Below are positions 9,833-20,329 of a stretch of DNA of 64,000 nt, piece by piece. Origin of the DNA: Tipula vernalis (Eukaryota; Arthropoda; Insecta; Diptera; Tipulidae). Position numbers and translations under genes: made by a program. Location: positions 29,501,992 to 29,565,991 of the forward strand of contig OY282560.1 of the NCBI GenBank assembly GCA_958295665.1, in the 5' to 3' direction. Under the pieces are notes generated by a model. It did not search any database. It saw only the letters and a program-made list of their open reading frames with translations, and was not told where the DNA came from. Each line of letters begins with the position of its first letter. Position 1 is the first letter of the stretch.

Positions 9833-10216
9833 TCAAAATATTTTTTCCATTTCTGTGTTTTGGTTACTCGGGCAATACATTGCGATTATGTATAATTGAC
9901 ATTTATCTTTTAATGCAACCTTTATTATGGTTGTTTCTATACCACAGCAATTTTGAAGTTTGTTAATTTTAACAATTTCATATTTTATTTTGTGCTTAAT
10001 AATAATGGCTGTCCCACCTCCCTTCTTCAGCTTTGGTCGATCTTGTCTTACGATGGAATATTTTTGAAATTCTATTTTATGCCGATAGTCTAGTTTCGTT
10101 TCACTTAGTAACAGTATGTCCGGATTGTGACATTCCATGAAGTTTAATAGGTTTAGGCGTCTGTGTATACTGACAATCGAATTTACATTAATTGCTAAAA
10201 TTTTTAATTTACTCAT
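9833..10216 (-). pseudogene. Jockey-type ORF2 start, APE endonuclease N-terminus
   Basis: ORF2 begins at the ATG at 10216-10214 with MSKLKILAINVNSI. The Asn of INVNS and the Glu of LLLSETKLD are expected catalytic residues of APE-type endonucleases. KKGGGTAIIIK and LYIIAMYCPSN follow in the usual order. The ATG overlaps the ORF1 stop as ATGA (10216-10213). The frame breaks at 9833 after MEKIF and the protein continues in another frame to 9690. Confidence 0.85.
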
Positions 10217-11595
10217 AATCCTTGTATAACTTTGAGCAGTTGAGCGATTTGCTCACTTTGTTGTTGTATAATTGTTGCCATTTTTTCTACTTTTGCAGCC
10301 AATTTTTGAACTGTTAATGCCTTCTCTGTGTTGTTTCTCACTATATCTGCATATGTTGCACTTGTACGTCTACTCGAAGTCGGTATATTTGTAGCGGGTT
10401 GAGGGATTTTTGCTGATGCTGCATTTCCACGCTTTTCTTGAATTTTCCTTCTTAATCTTTCGATTGCTTTTAGGTATTCCGGGCATCCTTTGTATGACGC
10501 TGGGTGTCCGCTTTCGTTACAGTTAACGCAAAATATTTTGGTACTTTCTATTTTACTTTTTATCGCACATTCACCTGGATTGTGTTGTGTTTCGCATTTG
10601 ACACATCGATATTCTAATTTACAGTTCGCTGCTGCATGACCCATCCTTTGACAATTCTTGCATTGCATAATTTTATTTGTTTTTCTTAGCGGTTCCCAAA
10701 CAATTCTTTGGTAATTGATTGTTTTTATATTATGAATTTTAGTCATCTCAGTATTTTGCTCAAATTGAACAATATATAAAGGCAACTTCCTCTTTTCTTC
10801 CATGGCTCGTTTTGTCGTCATTTGTGATATATTTGTGATGCATACTTCGCCGCTTCTTTCAATTTCCAATTTTATTTCGTTCAGATTTTCTTCTTCGTTT
10901 AGACCTTTTAGCACCATAATTTTGGGTTTGAAACCTTTAGGTGTATAAGAAAAATATTTTGTATCCACTTCGTCAAAAATTTTTTTAATTTTATGGTAAT
11001 CCTCCAGGTTTCGTGTCAATACCGAATGTTTCTCGCTACTGACACGCTTTATTTCGAAGTCTTTGATTTCGATGCCTTTTATTAATGTAACTGTATTGTT
11101 TATAGTTTGCTTATGTATGTGGATTGGTGTTGGTTTCACCGATTTTCCGTCTGGATTAAAATTTTTGTTTACGCTGGTCGTATTTCCACCATTAGTTGCT
11201 TTTATTATATTATTTGACGGTGCGACATTTTTTTCCTTTATCGTCTTTTTTATTGCTTCGAATGTATTTTGCTGATCACTCGACTGGTCCTGATCTTCTG
11301 GTTCTTCTTCCATTTGCACTCAATATTCAAAACGGTTTTTTGAGAATACATTTTCCCTTTTTTCAATGTGTGCCAATTGGTTTTTTAGTTTCTCGTTTGC
11401 GATGCGAAGTCTTCTTATTTTGCTGCCATTTCGTTGCTCTGCCGTAATAAGATTCGGCTTTATCTTAATTTTGGATGGTCTTGCCATGTTAGTTATGTTA
11501 TTCCATTTCGGGTAATTGGTTTCGTTGGAATGTACCAATTTTATTTGCTCCGGTGTAAGCTCGACCGTATTTGTTTGAACTGTTGTACTTTCCAT
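10213..11595 (-). pseudogene. Jockey-type ORF1 (zinc-knuckle nucleic acid-binding protein) with one in-frame stop
   Basis: ORF1 starts at 11595 (MESTTVQTNTVELTPEQIK) and would be about 460 residues. One in-frame TGA at 11322-11320 divides it into a short N-terminal part, with a basic coiled-coil-like stretch (KIRRLRIANEKLKNQLAHIE), and the main body. The main body carries an RNA-binding-like central domain, then three CCHC knuckles near its C-terminus: CKNCQRMGHAAANC, CVKCETQHNPGEC and CVNCNESGHPASYKGC. A C-terminal coiled coil follows (VQKLAAKVEKMATIIQQQSE). It binds the element RNA in Jockey-type LINEs. Initiation at the ATG at 11313 inside the second part is possible instead. Confidence 0.8.
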
Positions 11596-11975
11596 TGTGT
11601 GGTCTGCTATACCATCATTTTTTATTTTGTTTGTACATGCGAAAACATTTTTACCGTTTAATGCATTTTTATTGTGACTCGTCCAGTTTATGGACCCACA
11701 ACTACCGTTTGCACTTGTATTATAAATGTTTGTGTTTGTTTTTTTTATGACACTAATGTTATTTCACTTTTAAAACTATCTAATATTATATTAATCACTA
11801 TTTTAACCTTAACTATTAATGTTTGTATAAATTCAACCTTTTACCACCCTTAGAACTACATTTTATAGCAAAAGCTAATCACTAATCTAATTAATTTATA
11901 TTAATATTTAATTTAATTCAATAATATTATTGAAATATTTTAATTTCGAGCACCACGAAGGTAGACTCTCCAATC

Positions 11976-12456
11976 CTCCCTTCATCTTACTACCCAACCA
12001 CTCATCACTATATTTTTACTCAGTTTTAAATACTGATAAATTCGGACTTGGCGAAAAATCGCATACAAATTTTTGTTATTATACCAGGCGAACAGAATTT
12101 AAAAAACAACATAATTGTCAGCAACGTGACATTATTTTGTATCAAAGCGCGTCACTTCAAGTTATGTGACACTTGAACATACAAAATAAAGTCATATTCC
12201 GGACAATTCTACCTTCGTGTAATTCTGTTCGCCTGTTAAAATGACAAATTTTTTTTGCGATTTTTGATGAAAAAAAAAAATTTTTTTTTAAATTTCTGCT
12301 CACTTGGTAAATAAAAATAAACTTTTTGTAATTAAAAAGGCAATCAATCATCGATAGCTTCTAGCAACCACCCAAATAGAAAATTTGGAGTTTTTTATTA
12401 CAAAAAAGAAATGGCGAGGATCGAACCACAGAAGAAAGATTAACCAGAACAGTCAT
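11976..12456 (+). repeat. Foldback element, left arm (inner part)
   Basis: This stretch is the inverted counterpart of 12738-13262. Aligned landmarks include TACCCAACCACTCATC with 13240-13250 reversed, GCGAAAAATCGCATAC, AATTGTCAGCAACGTGACAT, the GTTCGCCTG box, AAAAGGCAATCAATCATCG and ACCACCCAAATAGAAAATTT. The arm was continuous with 6649-6709 before the LINE inserted. It contains a deletion relative to the right arm: the tRNA-like segment between two GATCGAAC/GTTCGATC strings is reduced to a single GATCGAAC (about 12420). No protein coding. Confidence 0.75.
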
Positions 12457-12737
12457 AACGCTGTTTTTGTATGGAAAAATTTGGACTCATTTTTTTGACC
12501 TTGATTTGCCGAAGGTAAGAGAAAGTTGGGTTATGTATTCTTTGGTTTACTGGTTTTTATTTGAAATAGAAAAAATTGAGAATCCTTAACAGTATAGTTA
12601 GTGAAATTATATGACAAGTTTTGTTTTGACAGCATAATTTGTATTAAATATTCAAAAAATTCATAATATTCGAAAATAATTATACTTCAATGTCCAAAAA
12701 AGAAGGTAAGATGAAAAAAAAATTTGATCCACGCAAT
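12457..12737. other. Central loop of the foldback element
   Basis: A unique AT-rich segment of about 280 bases between the two inverted arms. No frame, RNA or repeat recognised. Confidence 0.5.
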
Positions 12738-13300
12738 GTCTATTCTGGTTAATCTTTCTTCTGTGATCGAACTGTTACCATAAGAGAGCAGATTAAAACC
12801 ATAGAGGTCTCGAGTTCGATCCCCTCACCTGAAGGAATTTTTGTTTGTAATAAAAATTTCCAAATTTTCTATTTGGGTGGTTGTTAGAGCTATCTATGAT
12901 TGCCTTTTTAATTAAAAAAAATATTTTTATTTACCAGGTAAGCAGAAATTTAAAAAAAAAAATTTTTGTTTTTCATCAAAAATCGCATAAAAATTTTTGT
13001 CATTTTAACAGGCGAACAGAAATTACAAGAAGGTAGAATTGTCAGCAATATGACTTTATTTTGTATGTTCAAGTGTCACATAACTTGAAGTGGCACGCTT
13101 TGATACAAAATAATGTCACGTTGCTGACAATTATGTTGCTTTTAAATTCTGTTTGCCTGGTAAAATAACAAAAATTTTTATGCGATTTTTCACCAAGTAC
13201 CAAAATGAAAAAATGAGTAGAAATTATATAGAGATGATTGGTTGGGTGGTAAGATGAAGGAGTGATGTGTGTTTGGAGTTCGATTCTTGAAACTTCCGAC
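12738..13300 (+). repeat. Foldback element, right arm
   Basis: Reverse complement of the left arm (11976-12456 plus 6649-6709). The inner edge pairs GTTAATCTTTCTTCTGTGAT with 12420-12445. The outer edge ends GGAGTTCGATTC (13275-13286) and AACTTCCGAC at 13300, matching the tRNA-like repeat at 6318-6357. The two arms differ by small indels and substitutions, so they are not a recent assembly duplication. Beyond 13320 a gypsy fragment begins. Confidence 0.75.
12774..12836 (+). repeat. tRNA-like segment inside the foldback right arm
   Basis: The string AAGAGAGCAGATTAAAACCA and then TAGAGGTCTCGAGTTCGATCC resembles the second half of a tRNA: D-stem end, anticodon arm, variable loop and T arm with a B box GAGTTCGATCC. 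The 5' third and acceptor stem do not pair, so it is not a functional tRNA. The left arm lacks it. Confidence 0.45.
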
Positions 13301-13329
13301 ATTATTTTTATAAATATGTTTCAAAATTT

Positions 13330-13795
13330 ATTTCCGGATTTTCGGAAATGACAGCACCCTTGAGACAGTTATTACAAAAAAAATTTTGCGTTTTATTTGG
13401 ACTTGCCTCAAGAACAAGCTTTCATAGAAATTAAGAAAGCGCTCGTGTCGCCACCAGTGTTAAAATTCTTCGATGTTAACAAAGATGTCAAATTATTAGT
13501 AGATGCAAGTAGCAAGGCGTTGGGAGCGGTGTTGTTGCAAGATGATCGTCCAGTCGCTTATGCGTCACGATCGTTGACTAAATGTGAACAAGGATACCCT
13601 CAAATCGAAAAGGAGGCATTAGCAATCAAATTCTCTCTGAAAAAATTCCATGAATATGTTTACGGAAAGAAACTAATTGTCGAAACGGATCACAAACCGT
13701 TGGAAACGATCTTTAAAAAAACATTATACACTGCACCGGCCAGATTACAAAGAATCCTATTTGATGTATTACCATATACTTTCAGATTAACATAG
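13330..13795 (+). pseudogene. Ty3/gypsy RT end and RNase H
   Basis: The element is truncated at its 5' side at about 13320-13330, entering in the RT connection (FSEMTAPLRQLL). The open frame 13397-13795 is RNase H: LLVDASSKALGAVLL with the first Asp, AYASRSLTKCEQGYPQIEKE with the catalytic Glu, and IVETDHKPLETIF with the next Asp. The next codons after the TAG near 13795 still read KGVDIPIADCL, so the stop is a point lesion. Same family as the fragment at 1-335 but better kept. Confidence 0.85.
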
Positions 13796-14505
13796 AGGAA
13801 AGGCGTTGATATACCGATAGCAGACTGTTTAAGAAGAGATTGTTTTAATGAGGTCATTCAGGATAATTATAAGGAAGAGTTAGAATTGTGTATGGTGGTT
13901 CCAATGACACAGGATGCGAAAACCGCGCTCCTGGATGAAACGGAAAAAGATAAACACTTCAATATATTAAAGAAATACATTTTAGAAGGATTCCCTAGTG
14001 ACACCACGAAAATGCCGGCAGAACTAAAGCATTTTGTTAATTTCAGAGAAGAACTATATCAATAGTTGATAATATTATTTTTAAGGGTGATAAAATAGTG
14101 ATTCCCAGAGCAATGATACCGCGAATATTGAAATCCACTCATCTTGGGCATCTTGGTATCCAAACAACACTTAGGAGGACAAAACAATTATGCTACTGGA
14201 AGGGCTTATACCAGGATGTGGCACATTATATTGAGACATGCGGAGTATGCCAGCAAACGCAGAGGTCTAATATAAAGGAACCGATCATACTTAAAGAAGT
14301 ACCCACCTTACCATTTCAAATAGTAGCATCCGATTTGTTCAACTTCGATGCAGAAACGTATGTAGTGATAGTCGACAGTTACTCGGGATTCATGGACTTC
14401 GAGAAACTTCAAGATTTGTCTTCACAAAGTGTAATTAAATTCTTAAAAAAGGTATTTTCGGTTCATGGCACGCCACAAATTTTTGAAAGTGATAACGGCC
14501 CATAA
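13796..14505 (+). pseudogene. Ty3/gypsy integrase, zinc and catalytic domains
   Basis: 13800-14050 reads through as the RNase H-integrase linker (CFNEVIQDNYKEELELCMVV and so on) with few stops. The frame 14098-14505 holds the HHCC zinc domain (HLGHLGIQTTLRRTKQ, CYWKGLYQDVAHYIETCGVC) and the first two catalytic Asp blocks (VASDLFNFDAETYVVIVDSY and FESDNGP). The catalytic Glu region is missing: after SDNGP the sequence jumps within about 40 bases to the integrase C-terminus, so there is an internal deletion. Confidence 0.8.
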
Positions 14506-14941
14506 TATGCCTCCCACGAATTCAAGGAATTCAGCAATCAGTGGAATTTTTTACAACCACCCGTTTACAACCAATGATAGAATTCGGATTCAGGTTGCAC
14601 CTAGGGAATGGATAGGAGGAAAAGTAGTGAAAAATTTAGACCAACCGCGGTCAGTGTTAGTAAAAACAGATGATGACAGACTATATCGTAGAAATTCACA
14701 CCATCTGGGTGTAAACAGAGCACATATAGACGTCAAGCGCGAACCATGTATTCAGTTTCCGAGTAGTCACATGGAGTCGGCTAATCAAGCACAGCCAGAT
14801 TTAGCTCATAATGTCAATTCAATCCCATCAAACGATATGTCGGGTCTACGATCACCACTAAGTTCAGTACCTCCGGCGTCTAACTTTATAACCACTAGAT
14901 CGGGCAGAATATTTAAGCCAGTTCAAAAACTGAATTTGTAA
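14465..14941 (+). pseudogene. Ty3/gypsy integrase C-terminal tail
   Basis: The open frame to 14941 is the distal part of Pol: APREWIGGKVVKNLDQPRSV, then VKTDDDRLYRRNSHHL, a proline/serine-rich linker and TRSGRIFKPVQKLNL at the end. This GRIxKPVxxLNL ending is standard for arthropod gypsy Pol. The first residues overlap the upstream frame and are out-of-frame sequence, so the true segment starts near 14510. Confidence 0.75.
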
Positions 14942-15170
14942 TTGATCGCATTCAAAACATTGTAACTTGTAACATATAATATAAATTAATCCCTAAAAAG
15001 GGAAGAAGCGCTATGTAATAGGTTTAAGATAGTACTTAAGAAATGAATTGCTAATCATATTAGAATTAAGCACTATGTAATTGTAATAGTTTTAAGATAA
15101 GGTAACGGATAAAGAAATGAAGTGATAATGATGTTGGAATATACATAGGCACTAATTTTATTAATGCAGA

Positions 15171-15184
15171 TTAAAAAAGGGGGA
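15171..15184 (+). other. Polypurine tract of the gypsy element
   Basis: A purine run (AAAAAAGGGGGA, ending at 15184) sits directly before the LTR start TGTAACG, where plus-strand DNA synthesis is primed in LTR retrotransposons. Confidence 0.65.
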
Positions 15185-15329
15185 TGTAACGTAGGTTGAA
15201 ATATTATTGTAACAAGACACCCTCTAACATAAATATATTGTACTTGTATTGTATTAAGGTGGTAACACCAATTTGTATATTGTTAATAAATCAGTCTACG
15301 CTCAACTCTCTTGTCTATCCGTCATTACA
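15185..15329 (+). repeat. 3' LTR of the 13330 gypsy element
   Basis: 145 bases bounded by TGTAACG and CATTACA, so the ends are the inverted repeat TGTAA/TTACA. It contains an AATAAA-type signal (TTGTTAATAAATCAG, about 15281-15295) and is preceded by a polypurine tract. No 5' partner is in the window because the element is 5' truncated. Confidence 0.75.
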
Positions 15330-16365
15330 GCTAGTGGAAAGTTCAACAAATGGAATTGAATAACCAGCAGCATGAGGCTGAGTCCAATCAGCAAAAGAGG
15401 AACTCATGAAACAATTGTTGGAGCATCTTGTAAACCTGCAGCAAGACCACAGATACCTGAAAAGCAAGGATATACTCAATCATTAAAGGCTTATCCGACC
15501 GCATGAAGAAATTCGTATATAATGCAGCTCGCTACGAATCGATTTTACCGAAGATGCGGCATAATTGACGGAAAAGACGAAACTTGGGTCGTTGCTACAG
15601 AAACTCTAGTTGCAAGATTACCAAAAGTTTGGCTACACTGAAGCGCATTTATGGGTGGAAAGAACCGTTTTTTTCGCTGCGATATAAATGCCTAAACATT
15701 GCAAAAAGCGAGTGCGAACACCATAAAACGGATGCTGTCCGCGTCAACTTGATGTCTACGTGAGGATTTCAAGGTCTTGCTGTTCGTACGGGGCTTCGAC
15801 AAACGTGACGGACTTTTACAATACAATCAGGGTTACAGCCGATACGCAAATCTAGAATATGGACAATCATTTCGTGAATGAGCTGGGAAGATTTGTGAAT
15901 GCCTGAAATAAAAGGTTTCCAGGCAAAACTGAAGTTGTACGACCACTCATCAGTTTGTACGATAAGTCATCAGTTTTGATCTGTGTTTGCGGATACGCTG
16001 AGGTTGTGTAACAAGATGAAAGTGTCACTTAAACTGGAAACTGAGGCGAAGCCGATTTTCTACTATTAGCGCCTAGTTGCAAAGGTTGCAGTCCTTAGGA
16101 GTGATTCAGCCGATTGAATATGCCGACTCATCAGCGCCTATTGTTCAGAAAGAAAGATGGAGGTACTCGCTTGACAGTCGACTACTTGACAAGTCTAAAC
16201 GCCGTACTTGTGCCGCACCCACTGCGCGCACTATAGCTAACATTTTTGTGAAATTCGGACCACATTCAATACACATCGCACTTTCCCCATCACCCATTTT
16301 AATAATGTTTTGTGCGTTCCTGGATTATCTGCGAACTTGTTGTCAGGAGCATAAATGGTGAAAAA
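15330..16365 (+). pseudogene. Another Ty3/gypsy element: gag and RT start, decayed
   Basis: Scrambled frames show gag-like text (SIIKGLSDRMKKFVYNAARY, LRYKCLNIAKSECEHHKT and GDGLLQYNQGYSRYANLEY-like remains), then the beginning of RT: LETEAKPIF, ARLVAKGCSP, LGVIQPIEYADSSAPIV and, one frame over, RKKDGGTRLTVDYLTSLNAV. Frameshifts occur every 50-100 bases. The element is interrupted at about 16360 by a copia remnant and its integrase appears at 17970-18409. Confidence 0.65.
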
Positions 16366-17965
16366 CGGTAATGAAGTCATATTTGATCAAAATGGATGTC
16401 GAATTATCAATAAATTAAAACAGTTAGTGTGTAACATTAACTCGGATAACGAAGGTAAGCGAACTCGAAAACCACTTGCCAATAGATACAACGCGCACCG
16501 ATAACATTTAAGATTTGGTTCATTCCGATTTAATGGGACCAATGGAAAATAAATCAATCGGTGGTGTTAAATTCGATCGATTTATTGAGTTTCAAACTGT
16601 AGTTGAGAAAGTATTAAGATCAGACAATGGCACAGAGTACATCAATCAAAAGTTTGAAAAGTATTTTAAGATGAATCGTATCAAATATTAAACATCAGTT
16701 GCGTATACTCCCGAGTATAACGGCTAAATGTATGTTGTTTGATTCGAAGTTGGATGTCTCGTTCTGGGGTGAAGCTTTTAACATGGTAATGGATCAGCAA
16801 ATGCCACATTAAATATAACAAGGAAACATTAGGAAATAAAATTGATGTTAGTCATCTTCAAATATTTGGTAGTACGGTCATGGTGCACATCCTAAAGCAA
16901 AAACGGAATAAACGGGATAAAAAGTCAAAGAAATTGATCTTACGTGGGATTTTCTGAAGGTACAAAAGGTTATCGTTATGTTAATCCGATCAGTCGAGAT
17001 GTTATGTTTAAAAACGAAAGTGGTTCTGATCAAGTTGTTATTGTAACAAAAGATTCAGCTGAATTAGAGCTAAAGATGCTATTAAATAAAGTGAGGGACA
17101 AGTGAAACGATATATGAGTAGGTAGTTCAAGTGAAACGATATATGATGACGCAAATGATAAAACCTATAAACACAATGGTAGTGTTATACCACAACAAAT
17201 AGTTGGAAGAACCAATCGTGTATGTTACATATGGTGTCTATGGTTTACTTGCTCAAGTAGATGAGCCAATAACATATAATGAGGCTTTGAATAATGAAAA
17301 CTATGAAAAATGGAAATCGGGGCCATGCAAGAAGAAGTTAATTCGTTAGTCGAAAATGAGACTTGTCAGTTGGTCGATTTGGCCAAAAATCGCAAACCGA
17401 TAAAATCAAATGGATTTTTAAACTCAAGCGTGATAAATCTGGAAACGGCACTCGTTTTAAAGCAAGGTTTTTTGCGAAAGGTTGCTCGCAGAAGTTTATT
17501 CACCAATGGTACGTTACTCATCGATTCGTTTTGTCATCTCACTTGCTGTCAAAAAATGTTTGAAGATTCATCAGATGGGCATCGCAACTACATGAATTCA
17601 TTTGCATGTTATGTACGAGAATAATGAAATTGCTATTCATCAAAAATCGTATATATCAGAAGTGGTTGGTCGATTTGGTATGGCAAATTCTAATCCAGTG
17701 GCAACACCCAAAGTGATCAATGTCAAAAGTTGTCTATTACAATGTGTCCTATTACGAAAATTCCGTATCAGTTATTAATGGGTTGTTTTGACCACTGGAC
17801 TGATTATTAGATTACAAATTGCGTTATTCAAAATCTGATGTAAAACATTTAACCGTTTATTGCGATGCAGATTGGGCATAAGACGTCGACAAGAGACGAT
17901 CTTGTACTGGTTACGTTTAACACAAAACGACATGTAATTTCATATTCAATATTTAAAGAGTGTGC
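16360..17965 (+). pseudogene. Ty1/copia polyprotein remnant inserted in gypsy
   Basis: A decayed copia pol reads in order. The protease-integrase border is NLLSGA, VKNGNEVIFDQNGCRI. Integrase is SDLMGPMENKSIGG, KVLRSDNGTEYINQKFEKYF, AYTPEYNG. The integrase end is SEGTKGYRYVNPISRDVMF. RT follows (EPITYNEALNNENYEKWKS, FKARFFAKGCSQKF, ENNEIAIHQKSYISEVVGRF, HLTVYCDADWA-like). Many stops and frame changes. No LTRs recognised. The gypsy text stops before it and resumes after it, so it was a nested insertion. Confidence 0.7.
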
Positions 17966-18409
17966 CTTTTATCGTGAACGAATAGTAATGACATTTAAAA
18001 TGCGTGGGGCTATTCTTGAAGAACTGCATTCGTGCCACCAAGTGACAGCACGCATGAAGCTGTTAGCGCGAAACAAGGTTTACTGGCCGGTAGTTGATAG
18101 CGACATCGAGACCCATATCAAAAGCACGCTGCAAACGTGGCCGAAGCCGAAGAGTCCAGGACCGACTGCTTTGTTATCGTGGATGCATTTAGCAATTCGC
18201 CAGAAGTTTTCAAAATGAATTGTATAACATCGGAAAATATTAATGAAAACTTGCCGGAAACCTTTACTCGCCATATTGACTTTGTGACAGCATTGTTAGT
18301 GATAATGGCGCACAGTTCATTTCCAACTGTTTCAAAAAGATGTGCAATGAAAACGGCATTAAGTATATTGCTATGGGATCATACAACCCACAGTCGAACG
18401 GCCTGATGG
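17966..18409 (+). pseudogene. Ty3/gypsy integrase, continuation after the copia insertion
   Basis: The zinc-binding segment GAILEELHSCHQVTARMKLL, then RNKVYWPVVDSDIETHIKS lies in the frame 17865-18218. The catalytic core is at 18137-18406 and just outside it: TDCFVIVDAFSNSPEVFKM, then in another frame SDNGAQFISNCFKKMC and YNPQSNGL. It fits as the downstream part of the gypsy element at 15330-16365. Confidence 0.7.
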
Positions 18410-18800
18410 TAACGCGTAGAATTTTTATTCATGTGTCAAGATTAGGGTTACCCCCATAGCAAACAATATTTTAACACCTGATGCTAATAACTAATTCATG
18501 TTTTATCTTTATAGATATAACGAGTATTTATTATGGTGTATTAGCGGCAACTCGTAAACGAAATTATTTTATTGTTCAGGGCAAATAAACACAAAATAAT
18601 TATCCTAATTAAAAGGCGATAGAACCCAAGTTACAGGTTAAATTTATTAGGTTTAGTCAATACAAACATTTTAAGGCTACTGAAATATATTTTGGTGTTT
18701 ACTACAATACCCTAGCTGGATATTACTCATTTAAGACATTACAGTACAGCTTGATTTAGTTTAGTTAACACCACTTTAATTATAGTAACGGAAAAGTCAG
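18410..18800. other. AT-rich stretch after gypsy
   Basis: No coding remains. It could include the 3' region of the gypsy or copia element, but no LTR pair is visible. Confidence 0.35.
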
Positions 18801-18804
18801 TAAA

Positions 18805-19445
18805 TGTACTGCATTTTTTGGTCACATCAAACGGGAATTATTTTTCTCTTTAACCGACCTTCTGTTAAATTCGTTTTGCATGGAATTGAAATCCTGCCAA
18901 AAAAAATTTTGTCCAAAACCATTTCTCTCAATGTTTTGAAGGTCCCTGAGTCTGGAAAACAAATAAAAAAATATCCGTCCGTCTGTCCGAATTTCTGTCT
19001 GGTGGTCTGTTTACCCATGATATCTCGAAAACCGTCCAATTTGTAGTTTTTGTCACCAACCTGTATGGTTAATGCGGAGATTTGGAAAAATTGGTTTTCG
19101 ATCCATGTTGATCAATTTTTTATATAAGCTGGTTTGAGTATTGAGTTGCAGGTTGAGTTTGGGATTGAGTTGAGAGTTGGGGTCTTATTTGAGTTGAGTT
19201 GAAGTTATAATTTTTCAAACCATGGTGATTTGGAAATTTAGTTGGGAGTTGAGTTTAATAGTAAGTTAAGGTCTGATTGACGTTGGGTTAGGGTTAAGTT
19301 CAGATTGCTGAGTTCAAGTAGTTTTCGGATCGTATTGATTTAGGGATTGGGTTATGTGCGTTGTGCGGTTGAATTGGTGATTGTGTTGGAGGGATTACGT
19401 TGGGATTAAGTTGGAGATTGAGTTGACTTGAGTTGAGTTCACATA
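18805..19445. repeat. Low-complexity tract with CCGTCCGTCTGTCCG and GAGTTG-rich repeats
   Basis: 18976-19030 holds a GTCCGTCTGTCC-type string followed by CATGATATCTCGAAAACCGTCC. I recognise this pairing loosely as a repeated insect motif. From about 19130 to 19440 the sequence is a degenerate run of GAGTTGAGTT, GATTGAGTT and GGTTGAGTT units. No frame crosses it with protein-like composition. Confidence 0.5.
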
Positions 19446-20329
19446 TGGACGTAATTTCCAGACTAAAGTTCTTGTGAGGTTTCAGTCCAGGGCATCAATA
19501 AAAAGCAAGCCCCTCTCCTTAGGATATACAATGTCGCTTTTAATAAATAAAAATTCCTCAAACCATTATCAACCTATTCAAATTGTATTTATGTATCACG
19601 CTCAAACCATTTGAAATTTGTTGATTTATATCCAAAATGAAGGCATTAAGATTAAAAAACAGCAACTTGTTAGCATGTCTAGATATAAACATGTACTGAA
19701 TAAATGATACTGTCTTACTTCGACAGCTTACAATTAATAAATAATGATGGATTAAAAAGTGTTTAAAAAAACAAAAAAATAATTTTTTGTGTAAATTCGT
19801 ACTTTCATTTTGATAAGGGGACGCAAAACGTGTGCGGATTGTAATTTACGGATATCTATATACATACCTTATTGTTTACAATTGGTGCGATACGATTAAC
19901 GAGCTTAACGAGTAATTTAGTTATCAAAGATGTGAATTACTATAACAAAATTCTTATAAATTTGTGCTTTCTTTATAAAGCAAAATATAAATGCGCCAGA
20001 GTCGAGAACGGAAGCGCCTTAAAATTATATGGAATGTGACAGAATATTTATGATCAAAACACTCAAGAATTGTTTTTTGTAAATAATGAATTATCACTTT
20101 TAAAATTACTGTTACAATATTTGTTTAAGCATCGGTCGCGATAAAGAGAAAATTTCACCAAATTTATTGAATCCAACCTCTTCAGAGCCGACTTATGATT
20201 GTTGCGTCTCATTATAATCTTTAAAATTAGTGTACATTATACATCTTTAATGTAGCTAATTTTCTATCCCTACTTTAAGTTTGAAGCAACAGAAATGGCA
20301 AGTGACCAATTTACTTTGCATCTTTCTAA
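19446..20329. other. Unassigned intergenic stretch
   Basis: AT-rich, no recognisable protein, RNA or terminal repeat. Confidence 0.35.

Larger units (their letters stand above)
6710..11975 (-). mobile_element. Jockey-type non-LTR retrotransposon, nearly full length
   Basis: The element reads on the minus strand from about 11975 to a 20-base poly(A) tail (T run 6710-6729), with an AATAAA signal just before it (plus-strand TTTATT near 6741). Order: about 380 bases of leader, ORF1 with three zinc knuckles, ORF2 with an apurinic-type endonuclease and a YADD reverse transcriptase. No RNase H is visible after RT. Poly(A) plus this order fits the Jockey clade. Flanks are CTCCTTCGTCTTACTAC at 6693-6709 and CTCCCTTCATCTTACTAC at 11976-11993, a plausible target duplication. 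ORF1 has one stop and ORF2 two breaks, so this copy is dead but not very old. Confidence 0.85.

Noticed and set aside
11320..11322. The in-frame TGA in LINE ORF1 as programmed readthrough
   Set aside because: ORF2 has further breaks, so a simple mutation is more likely, and nothing around the TGA suggests a readthrough signal.
12774..12836. A functional tRNA gene in the foldback arm
   Set aside because: Only the 3' two thirds look tRNA-like; there is no acceptor stem and no good A box.
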